A DNA stretch of 64,000 nt from CAVQBP01 sp963723205 (GTDB lineage: Bacteria > Bacteroidota > Ignavibacteria > Ignavibacteriales > Ignavibacteriaceae). The notes beneath the pieces were generated by a model. The model was not told the origin of the DNA. It saw only the letters and a list, made by a program, of their open reading frames with translations, and searched no databases. Where the stretch lies: the NCBI GenBank assembly GCA_963723205.1, contig CAVRQC010000006.1, positions 62,001 through 126,000 on the forward strand, written 5' to 3'. Positions 9,001 to 14,729 of the stretch are shown one piece after another. Every line of letters starts with the position of its first letter. Positions within the stretch are counted from its first letter, which is position 1. A program made the position numbers and the translations under genes.

Positions 9001-9367
9001 TATATCTTTTAAATTTTTCGGTTTTCCAGTTATATTTATTCAGCCCGTCTGTTGTACCTACCCAGAGGTAGCCTTCTTTATCTTCTAAAATATTACTGAT
9101 AGATTGGCTGGAGATACTTTGAGGATCTGAGTTATCAGGTAAAAAGACTTTAAAATTATAACCGTCATACCGGTTTAATCCGTTAAAGGTACATATCCAT
9201 AAAAATCCTCTGCTGTCTTGAAGAATTTTAGTAATATTATTATAGGATAATCCCTCTTCAGTAGTAATATGTGAAAATTCTATCCCGCTTGTTTGGGCAT
9301 TTAAATTTATAATCAGTATTAATATTGCTATTAATATCATCAATGGTAATCTGTATGAATTTTTCAT
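6086..9367 (-). CDS. Propeller-type sensor histidine kinase (reg_prop / Y_Y_Y / HisKA_2)
   Basis: A 1093-residue membrane sensor kinase. Order: signal peptide (1-24, ends INLNAQ); about 14 two-component propeller repeats of the form W-I/V-G-T-x-x-G-L-N-x-Y (about 30-680), building the periplasmic sensor; a Y_Y_Y domain (about 725-795: FRYKLEGFD, TNLPPGTYKF); one transmembrane helix (about 803-822); a long coiled coil with Glu/Lys heptads (about 835-885); a HisKA_2 phosphoacceptor segment EIHHRVKNNLQVISSLL (His893/894); and a HATPase (NELISNSLKYAF, DNGSGMS). Unlike the well-known hybrid members of Bacteroides, it has no receiver and no DNA-binding domain, so its partner regulator must be elsewhere. 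No carbohydrate-use genes lie nearby to hint at the ligand. No clear promoter was found upstream. Confidence 0.93.
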   Translation of the reverse strand: MKNSYRLPLMILIAILILIINLNAQTSGIEFSHITTEEGLSYNNITKILQDSRGFLWICTFNGLNRYDGYNFKVFLPDNSDPQSISSQSISNILEDKEGYLWVGTTDGLNKYNWKTEKFKRYKNDPQVFSSVSNSLIYSIFEDNEGTIWIGTLNGLNKYNRDKDNFTVFKQVSNRLNSDSLNSVISIEEDNRGNLWLATWNGLTCMQKNGKILKTYFSQPTDSKTFEYRKISVIYKDKQNNFWLGMNGKGLKKFNPATGEFTDYYTDPVNPNTISNGFVSAIYQDQSNKLWIGTRYGLNIFDLKNNNFKRIFKDPKKSSSIISNNISSIIEDKSGIIWIGTTAGVSRLYHPINNFHFYNDQTLLKNNSIISAFLDNKNNIWVGTMGGLDEIKSNRKSSIHLQHDPNNNNSLCDNFVRSIFVDKSGIVWIGSNNDGLNSYDPKTGKYKFFTYDINDTTSLSNKGVISICQDNLGYLWFGTWWGLNRYDKTTNKFTRYIYNPLNQNGLRSNIIWDLYSDSQGMIWIGTGGGGVSELNPKTLKFTNFTCDTTNKNYISNDRVFTIFESSDGLLWFGTIDGLNCYNRETGKTIVYTKKDGLPDNLINGIQEDKKGYLWIATGNGLSKFNRNKTKFINYNKRNGVENLEFIQNIGFRSKNGLIYFGSNGLMYFNPDSIKDEYLTSPVVFTDLKIYNKSVPISKNGILKESISSVKTISLPPGNDVITLYFALLDYGDARRNSFRYKLEGFDIGWNNVGNRNSATYTNLPPGTYKFIVRASNNNGVKNEKEASLQIIINPEYYQTWWFRVIIVAGIILITLFIIHGRTRKITKQNKILENKVAERTKDLDQSIKELSQEIIIRKKAEEKVQASLKEKEILLSEKENLLGEKEVLLKEIHHRVKNNLQVISSLLYLNSKKVKDKETLDMFTDSQNRVKSIALVHERLYRSKDLGKIDFNEYVRRLTKDLFRSYAVNQSVIKLDLNINDIFINIDFAVPCGLIINELISNSLKYAFRNKSEDDPGIIKIEFNRNGNDELKLIVSDNGSGMSEDSIKRKKLSLGLQLVDTLVAQLEGSLEIDFQPGTTFKINFPNFNADKNN

Positions 9368-9685
9368 TGGTTTTTGAATCTCATTATAAATTCTGTACAG
9401 AAATTTGAGTTAATTGTCATGATCCCGTTTATTTGAGATACCGGCAAATATTCTTTATGATCTTATAAGTTTTTAAACTTAAATAATGGAGGTTATAGAC
9501 AGGTCTCTCTTAAGAAACATGTTCCTATTCCCGCTTTTACATAAAAATCCACTATTCATTACAAATATTATCGGAACACTAATTTGAAAATTTAATTAAA
9601 CGCTGATTTTCTGCTGATTTCAGGTGATAGTTTAATATTTGAACTAATTTCCATTTAATTTGAATTTCACGATATTCTTTTTAAT

Positions 9686-9796
9686 ATGCTGCTAATCATG
9701 GTAGATATTCTTTTTTATCCGTTTTTTATATTGTTTTTGTCTATCGTTTTAGTATTCTTATTGGGAATCGTAATGTTTTCATTAAAAGTCAGTTAA
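9686..9796 (+). CDS. Possible 36-residue single-helix membrane protein
   Basis: Within the 488-base gap 9368-9855 an ATG at 9686 opens a 36-codon frame ending in TAA at 9794-9796. It encodes a short N terminus, about 24 strongly hydrophobic residues (FFILFLSIVLVFLLGIVMF) and a small polar tail SLKVS. No clear ribosome-binding site precedes it, and a second ATG at 9698 is an alternative start. The stop runs into an AGAGAAAA hairpin. The long hydrophobic run bounded by start and stop is suggestive but could arise by chance in T-rich DNA. The rest of this gap shows no gene. Confidence 0.3.
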   Translation: MLLIMVDILFYPFFILFLSIVLVFLLGIVMFSLKVS

Positions 9797-9815
9797 GAGA
9801 AAAAAAGTTTTCTCT
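9796..9815 (+). other. Small perfect hairpin before the WG-repeat gene
   Basis: Arms AGAGAAAA (9796-9803) and TTTTCTCT (9808-9815) pair perfectly around a four-base loop. It lies directly after the stop of the small membrane ORF and 40 bases before the WG-repeat start. It could end transcription of a small upstream RNA, but the T-run is part of the arm and the function is a guess. Confidence 0.35.
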
Positions 9816-9855
9816 GCATCATAATAATTATGTTATTAAAAGGAGATAAATAAAT

Positions 9856-10593
9856 ATGATACTAAATCTTCCAGATCTAATCGCCTACCGGAAAAAAGAT
9901 AAATGGGGCTTTTGCGACAAGAATAAAAATTTAATTATTCCGGCAAAGTTTGATAGCGTAGGTATGTTCGTAGAAGACCTTGTAAAAGTAGAATTGAACG
10001 GTAAATGGGGATTCATCAATTCGAAAGGAGAAGAAATTACTGAAATAAAGTATGATGATGCCGAGAATTTTCAAAATGGATTCGCAAAGGTAAACTTCGG
10101 CATTAAAAAGAAGAATAACTATATAGTTTTCAGCGGAAAATGGGGAATTATAAATGCATCGGGAAAAGAAATAATTCCTGTCCAATATAATGAAATCGGA
10201 GAGTTTTATGATGGCATTTTTCCTGTTAAATTAAATGATAAATGGGGATTGATAAATAAAGGCGGCAAATCTATTACCTCTACAAAATATGATGAACTCG
10301 GAAAATTTAGTGAAAACCTGATGCCTATAAAATTAGGTAAGAAATGGGGATTCATAAATAAAAACGGTGATGAAGTTATTTCAAATAATTATAACGAAGT
10401 TGGTTATTTCCATAACGGAATTGTTAAAGTCAGGCTAAATGAATGGTGGGGTTTAATTAACAAAGAAGGTAAAGGAATAACTCCTATTAAATATGATGAA
10501 ATGGAAGATTTTAAAGAAGATTTGATTAAGGTAAAGATAAATAATCATTGGGGTTATATTGATAAAAAAGGAACAGAATATTTCGAAGATTAA
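9856..10593 (+). CDS. WG-repeat protein
   Basis: A 245-residue protein made almost wholly of WG repeats: seven KWGF/I/L/Y-type units spaced about 30-37 residues apart, each followed by I-N/D-K-x-G and then by a KYDE/D-type turn. Repeats of this kind (WG_beta_rep) form beta hairpins and are common in Bacteroidota, where they are thought to bind partner proteins; no enzymatic role is known. There is no signal peptide, so a cytoplasmic location is likely, unlike many secreted family members. A clear AAAGGAG precedes the ATG. It is transcribed alone and ends against a strong bidirectional hairpin. Confidence 0.88.
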   Translation: MILNLPDLIAYRKKDKWGFCDKNKNLIIPAKFDSVGMFVEDLVKVELNGKWGFINSKGEEITEIKYDDAENFQNGFAKVNFGIKKKNNYIVFSGKWGIINASGKEIIPVQYNEIGEFYDGIFPVKLNDKWGLINKGGKSITSTKYDELGKFSENLMPIKLGKKWGFINKNGDEVISNNYNEVGYFHNGIVKVRLNEWWGLINKEGKGITPIKYDEMEDFKEDLIKVKINNHWGYIDKKGTEYFED

Positions 10594-10594
10594 T

Positions 10595-10642
10595 AACCTT
10601 CGAGGTTTACATATTAAATATTATATGTTAACCTCGAAGGTT
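10595..10642. terminator. Bidirectional hairpin terminator
   Basis: Arms of 18 bases (10595-10612 and 10625-10642) pair with one mismatch around a 12-base AT loop; the core is AACCTTCGAGGTT against AACCTCGAAGGTT. It fills the gap between two convergent genes (the WG-repeat gene and the CxxCH barrel gene) and so probably stops transcription from both sides, although there is no long T-run. Confidence 0.7.
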
Positions 10643-10650
10643 CGAACCGC

Positions 10651-11787
10651 TTAATAATAAAAATGAAATTGCAGTATAAATGAATTATTATCAACACTCG
10701 GGTTTTCCATTTGTATCCTGTATTGAGGTCTGAGTTCAATAAAGCTGTAAGGGAAAAATTCAAAACCTAATATCCATCTCGACAGTTCATCATTACTAAT
10801 ATTTTTATTTGGATCAAACCTGTCATATCTTACAACTGCTTCCAATCCTTTCACAATTTGATAATTTGCCTTAACCATTAAAGCATTAGCATCAACATTT
10901 TCTGCAGTTAAATTTTTTGCAATATCATATTCACCTATTAAAGTAAAATCACCTATTCCGAATCCAAAAAATCCGCCGTACATATTTACTTTGGGATATG
11001 TTTTAAGAATTGTAGGACCGAGTCTGCCTGCGAATGTAGAATATGATCCGCCAATCATAATTGGGATTTTACTAGCAATAACAGGCGTGAATTGTAAACT
11101 TGCCGTATATGCCGGATCATGCCTTAAAATAGCCGGATCGGTCGGGGCAAATGAATAATGAGGATTCCCGACACTTGCGGTTAAAAATATATCATCAGAA
11201 AAATATTCACCAAGTTCTATACCTGTTTCAGTATATCCCGGTTGATATATTAAACCCATAACTGAATTAGTAATAAATCCTAAATCACCTCCTCTTGTAT
11301 ATGCAGTATGGTCATCAATCCTAACTCCAAAATTCGGTGAATAAGTGCCCACTTTAATATAACCGTTGTTTGGAAGGAAATGAGCAATTCCATATGCTTG
11401 CCAAAATTGGTTTATTATGTCATATGAACCGTAAATATCAACTTTATCGTCCACTTTAATATCTGTATAGAATGTTCCGTTCATCTTTTGAAAATCGGTT
11501 TTTTTGACTCCCTGCGAATATAAATACTGCATCCTGTAATCAAGACCGAAATATACATTTTCTCCTATTTTATCATCCACTTTAAATGATTTATGTGCCG
11601 AAAACATTGGCAGTACATTTCTTTCAAAATGGAAACCATCTTTATTTCTTAATTCCCCGCCGGTAGGATTCACATGACAATCGGCACACTGTCCTCCCAT
11701 TCTTAAAGCAAATCTGGGAAGCGAATAACTTATTTCGGAAAATGAAAAAATAAATAAAATAATTAAAAAATATAGAGATTTACTCAT
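10651..11787 (-). CDS. Outer-membrane beta-barrel protein with one N-terminal CxxCH haem motif
   Basis: Residues 1-22 are a signal peptide (LYFLIILFIFSFSEISYS). Just after it, residues 34-38 read CADCH, a c-type haem-binding motif, in the context GGQCADCHVNPTGGELRN. The remaining ~320 residues have the alternating polar/aromatic pattern of an outer-membrane barrel (YMQYLYS, GSYDIINQFW, FEFFPYSFIELRPQYR) and end in FILQFHFYY, a good barrel-insertion signal. A haem at the mouth of a porin resembles the layout of the Fe(II)-oxidising Cyc2 proteins, but the surrounding sequence is not obviously Cyc2 and no electron partner is seen. It lies downstream of the YceI-like gene on the same strand (32-base gap). 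Family name unknown to me. Confidence 0.75.
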   Translation of the reverse strand: MSKSLYFLIILFIFSFSEISYSLPRFALRMGGQCADCHVNPTGGELRNKDGFHFERNVLPMFSAHKSFKVDDKIGENVYFGLDYRMQYLYSQGVKKTDFQKMNGTFYTDIKVDDKVDIYGSYDIINQFWQAYGIAHFLPNNGYIKVGTYSPNFGVRIDDHTAYTRGGDLGFITNSVMGLIYQPGYTETGIELGEYFSDDIFLTASVGNPHYSFAPTDPAILRHDPAYTASLQFTPVIASKIPIMIGGSYSTFAGRLGPTILKTYPKVNMYGGFFGFGIGDFTLIGEYDIAKNLTAENVDANALMVKANYQIVKGLEAVVRYDRFDPNKNISNDELSRWILGFEFFPYSFIELRPQYRIQMENPSVDNNSFILQFHFYY

Positions 11788-11819
11788 AATTGACCCTTTT
11801 TCAAATAGATTTAATAAAT

Positions 11820-12458
11820 TTATAACTTATTGGATCCAACAAGATTGACTCTTATATTAATATCATTTGACACTCTTTTCCCCAGTAATAAATGTTCAAC
11901 ATTAAAATCTGACAAATGAATATCAAAACTTGATATTATGCCAAGCAGGTCTCCCGGCATTCTTGCTCTTGTTGCTTCACTTTCATCTAAATATGTAACC
12001 GTATCCTGCGTTGTTATTTCTCTGGTAACTCCATGGAGAGTAAAATCACCGGTTACTTCTGCACTTAATTTGTTCGGCCCCAGGTTTTTAACATTGGAAA
12101 CTTTGGTTATTTTAAAAGTAATAACCGGATATTTCTCTGCATCAAGCCAGGATGAACTTCTTAAGTCTTTCTCCATTTTCTCCATACCTGTTTTTAGTGA
12201 AGCGACAGGAATTTCAAATTCCCCTTTCAGAGTATTTGCAAAATCTTTAACGTTAAACATTACTTTTCCATTTAATTTAGTAGTTAAACCATTAATATCT
12301 TCGAAAGGTGTGGTGCTGTAGAACGTTGCCTGATTTCTGCCGCTTTCATCTGCAAATGTAAATGTCTGGGTTCCTGTTGCTTTAACTTCAAAACCCTGTG
12401 CTAAGCTTGAAATAAATAAAGACAGCACTATAATTATTACTTTAAATAGATGTTTCAT
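11820..12458 (-). CDS. YceI-family periplasmic lipocalin-like protein
   Basis: A 212-residue secreted protein. I take the ATG at 12458, which gives a clean signal peptide (MKHLFKVIIIVLSLFISSLAQG) and has GAAGAA just before it; the frame stays open further upstream to a Met at 12509, but that would bury the signal peptide. The YceI domain covers the rest: SLKTGMEKMEKDLRSSSWLDA, KYPVITFKITKV and DFTLHGVTREIT are the usual family landmarks. YceI proteins form a lipocalin-like barrel that binds an isoprenoid such as a polyprenyl or quinone-type lipid. The upstream membrane-protein frame overlaps its first 17 bases, and the haem barrel follows, so the three genes look like one unit. Confidence 0.88.
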   Translation of the reverse strand: MKHLFKVIIIVLSLFISSLAQGFEVKATGTQTFTFADESGRNQATFYSTTPFEDINGLTTKLNGKVMFNVKDFANTLKGEFEIPVASLKTGMEKMEKDLRSSSWLDAEKYPVITFKITKVSNVKNLGPNKLSAEVTGDFTLHGVTREITTQDTVTYLDESEATRARMPGDLLGIISSFDIHLSDFNVEHLLLGKRVSNDINIRVNLVGSNKL

Positions 12459-12750
12459 TTCTTCTTTTTTTTTTGAAAATAAAAAATAAAATTCCCGATA
12501 AAACCACAACTATACTGCTTAATGATGTTACAGCCAATGAATCTAAAGTAAATGAAAATCCGCTTGGCAGTAATCCGAATATAAATTTATCCTTCAATTC
12601 TTTATAAGTTGTACCAAATAAAGCATCTTTCTTTTCTATTAAAACCTGGGTTTTAGTAAATATTTCTCCTCCGCTTACAAGCCAGGCAATAACCGCTGCA
12701 GTTATTATTATTAGCCCTGTAATAATTGTTCTTTTTTGATATTTGTTCAT
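12442..12750 (-). CDS. Small membrane protein of unknown function
   Basis: A 102-residue protein with two predicted transmembrane helices: about residues 8-26 (TIITGLIIITAAVIAWLV) and about 70-92 (LAVTSLSSIVVVLSGILFFIF), joined by a ~45-residue probably periplasmic loop and ending in a basic KKKRRNETSI tail, which would place both ends in the cytoplasm. I do not recognise a family. It overlaps the YceI start by 17 bases, a strong sign of shared translation, and probably leads the three-gene set with the YceI and CxxCH-barrel proteins. A role in electron transfer or envelope redox work would fit those neighbours but is only inference. Confidence 0.7.
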   Translation of the reverse strand: MNKYQKRTIITGLIIITAAVIAWLVSGGEIFTKTQVLIEKKDALFGTTYKELKDKFIFGLLPSGFSFTLDSLAVTSLSSIVVVLSGILFFIFKKKRRNETSI

Positions 12751-12902
12751 TTTAAGTTTTTATTTGAATTGTAATATCTAATATCTTTAAATATTAAAAT
12801 GTGACCTTTTAAGAATATTAAAAAATTAATTATAGTAATGTGTCACAAATTAATTATATCTTTATAACATTCTGTTTAATTATCTTTTAATTTTTCCATT
12901 CC

Positions 12903-12933
12903 TTGCTAATAGATATATTTTATATTAAATTTA
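12903..12933 (+). promoter_or_regulatory. Possible promoter of the rimP-nusA-infB operon
   Basis: TTG (12903-12905), 20 bases, then TAAATTTA (12926-12933), one base off the Bacteroidota TAnnTTTG -7 box. If used, transcription would begin near 12940, only a few bases before the hairpin at 12944, leaving a leader of about 33 bases. Confidence 0.35.
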
Positions 12934-12943
12934 CTTACTCTTT

Positions 12944-12966
12944 TCGCCCATTAATGGGCGATTTTT
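12944..12966 (+). promoter_or_regulatory. Leader hairpin plus T-run before rimP (attenuator-like)
   Basis: A 7-base-pair perfect stem TCGCCCA/TGGGCGA closes a TTAA loop and is followed at once by TTTTTG and then the rimP ATG at 12973. It has the form of an intrinsic terminator but lies in front of the operon and replaces any ribosome-binding site. Hairpins of this kind before rimP-nusA operons fit control of nusA by its own product, which affects pausing at such hairpins; here that is inference. Confidence 0.6.
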
Positions 12967-12972
12967 GTTTGT

Positions 12973-13428
12973 ATGAATATTTTTGATGAAAAAATAAAAG
13001 TTATCACAAATAGTATTGTTGAAAAGAACGGTTTTTTTCTTATTGATTTCGTTTTACGCGGGAATGAAAAAAACAGAGTTATAGAAATATTTATAGACGG
13101 AGAAAGAAATATATCTGCTGAAGATTGTGCAAATATCAGCAGAGAAATAAATACTGAAATTGAAACGCAAAACTTAATTGAATCAAATTACAGGCTTGAC
13201 GTTTCTTCACCTGGTATAGATAGACCGCTGATTTATCTAAAGCAGTATCCAAAACATGTAAATCGTAAATTTGATATTTCCTATAATCAGCATAACGAAA
13301 TTAAAAAGTTAACCGGTAAGCTTATGGATATCTCAGGAGAAGATTTAACGTTTTTGTCTGACAACAAACAAATTATAATTAAATTTAATAACATAAAAAA
13401 AGCTAAGGTAATAGCAAGTTTTTCTTAA
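12973..13428 (+). CDS. rimP: Ribosome maturation factor RimP
   Basis: RimP assists assembly of the 30S subunit. The 151-residue protein has the two-domain family form: an N-terminal alpha/beta domain with GFFLIDFVLRGNEKNRVIEIFIDG and the ISAEDCANISREI helix, the conserved linker NYRLDVSSPGIDRPL, and a C-terminal Sm-like domain (KLTGKLMDISGEDLTF). It is the first gene of the run rimP-nusA-infB-rbfA-truB-ribF-rpsO-pnp. The ATG has no ribosome-binding site; a terminator-like hairpin occupies the place where one would be. It is followed by nusA after 15 bases that hold a strong GGAGGAA. Confidence 0.95.
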   Translation: MNIFDEKIKVITNSIVEKNGFFLIDFVLRGNEKNRVIEIFIDGERNISAEDCANISREINTEIETQNLIESNYRLDVSSPGIDRPLIYLKQYPKHVNRKFDISYNQHNEIKKLTGKLMDISGEDLTFLSDNKQIIIKFNNIKKAKVIASFS

Positions 13429-13443
13429 CGGAGGAAACAAAGA

Positions 13444-14691
13444 ATGAACTTCGATATAGTAGAATCCTTTGCTCAGATGGTAAGGGAAAAAGGAATTGAC
13501 AAAGATGTGCTTGCCGGAATAATTGAGGATATTTTCGGAATGCTTGTGAGAAAAAAATTCGGCGATGAAGCAAAATATGATGTTGTTGTTAATATGGATA
13601 AGGGTGATATTGAAATATTCCTTGAAAGAGAAATTGTTGATACAGTAGAAGATCCAAATAGGCAAATTAATATTGAAGAAGTTAACAAACGCGGGAATGA
13701 TGAAGAGCTTGAAGTTGGAGAAGATTATGTTGAAAAGTTGGAGCTGGCTTCTTTTGGAAGAAGGTTGATTGTATTGGCAAAACAAAACCTTAACCAGAAA
13801 ATCCGTGAAATTGAAAAAGATATTATTTATAATGAATACCAGGAGTTGCTTGGGGAAATAGTGGTTGGAGATATTTATCAGATTAGGAAAAACGACATAC
13901 TCGTTAATCATAATAAAAATGAACTCCTCCTTCCTAGGAACGAACAGATCCCTTATGAAAGATATAAGAAAGGCGATACTGTTAGAGCAATCGTAAAAGA
14001 AGTTAGAAAAGGAACAAGTTCCCCGCAAATAATTATTTCCAGGTCCGATAATACTTTTTTAAGAAGATTGTTTGAAATCGAAATACCTGAAATCTATGAC
14101 GGAATAATTGATATAAAAGCTATTGCAAGAGAACCCGGCGAAAGGGCTAAGGTTGCTGTCGAATCCCAGGACAACAGGATTGACGCTGTCGGTGCGTGTG
14201 TCGGTATGAAAGGTGTTAGAATTCATGCTATTGTTAGAGAATTAAATAATGAAAATATAGATGTTATTAATTTTTCCGAGGATCCGATTAATTTTATACA
14301 ACGTTCCCTTGCCCCGGCAAAGTTGAAACAAATTGAACTTGACACGGTTGAAAAAAAAGCTGTTGTTACGGCGGATAGTGACCAGGTATCTTTAATCGTC
14401 GGAAGAAATGGTGTAAACATCCGTCTTGCAATGAAATTAACAGGTTATGAAATTGAAATCTTAAGAGAAGAAAAACCATTTGAAGAATATGATGAGGATA
14501 TCGAATTAATTGATCTTAAAGAAGAATTAGGAGCTGATATTTACGAAACCTTAATAAATAATCGTTATGATACAGCTCTGGAGGTCTTAACAGCCGGTCC
14601 TGAAAAGCTAAAGGAAATTGAAATTTTTGATGAGGAAAAAATTAATGACATTATTGAAATAATAAAATCACAGTTTGAAGAAGAAGAATAG
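13444..14691 (+). CDS. nusA: Transcription elongation/termination factor NusA
   Basis: NusA binds RNA polymerase and modulates pausing, termination and antitermination. In 415 residues the order is: N-terminal polymerase-binding domain (1-~125), S1 domain (about 133-200; GEIVVGDIYQIRKNDILV), KH1 and KH2 (about 225-345; VGACVGMKGVRIHAIVREL and SLIVGRNGVNIRLAMKLTG), then a short acidic tail with one helix-hairpin-helix-like unit (LINNRYDTALEVLTAGPEKL). The tail is shorter than in E. coli, which has two acidic repeats. A GGAGGAA site precedes the ATG. It sits in the conserved rimP-nusA-infB order. Confidence 0.97.
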   Translation: MNFDIVESFAQMVREKGIDKDVLAGIIEDIFGMLVRKKFGDEAKYDVVVNMDKGDIEIFLEREIVDTVEDPNRQINIEEVNKRGNDEELEVGEDYVEKLELASFGRRLIVLAKQNLNQKIREIEKDIIYNEYQELLGEIVVGDIYQIRKNDILVNHNKNELLLPRNEQIPYERYKKGDTVRAIVKEVRKGTSSPQIIISRSDNTFLRRLFEIEIPEIYDGIIDIKAIAREPGERAKVAVESQDNRIDAVGACVGMKGVRIHAIVRELNNENIDVINFSEDPINFIQRSLAPAKLKQIELDTVEKKAVVTADSDQVSLIVGRNGVNIRLAMKLTGYEIEILREEKPFEEYDEDIELIDLKEELGADIYETLINNRYDTALEVLTAGPEKLKEIEIFDEEKINDIIEIIKSQFEEEE

Positions 14692-14729
14692 AACTTGAAA
14701 ACCAGATTAAAAATTGTAAGGTAGTTATA

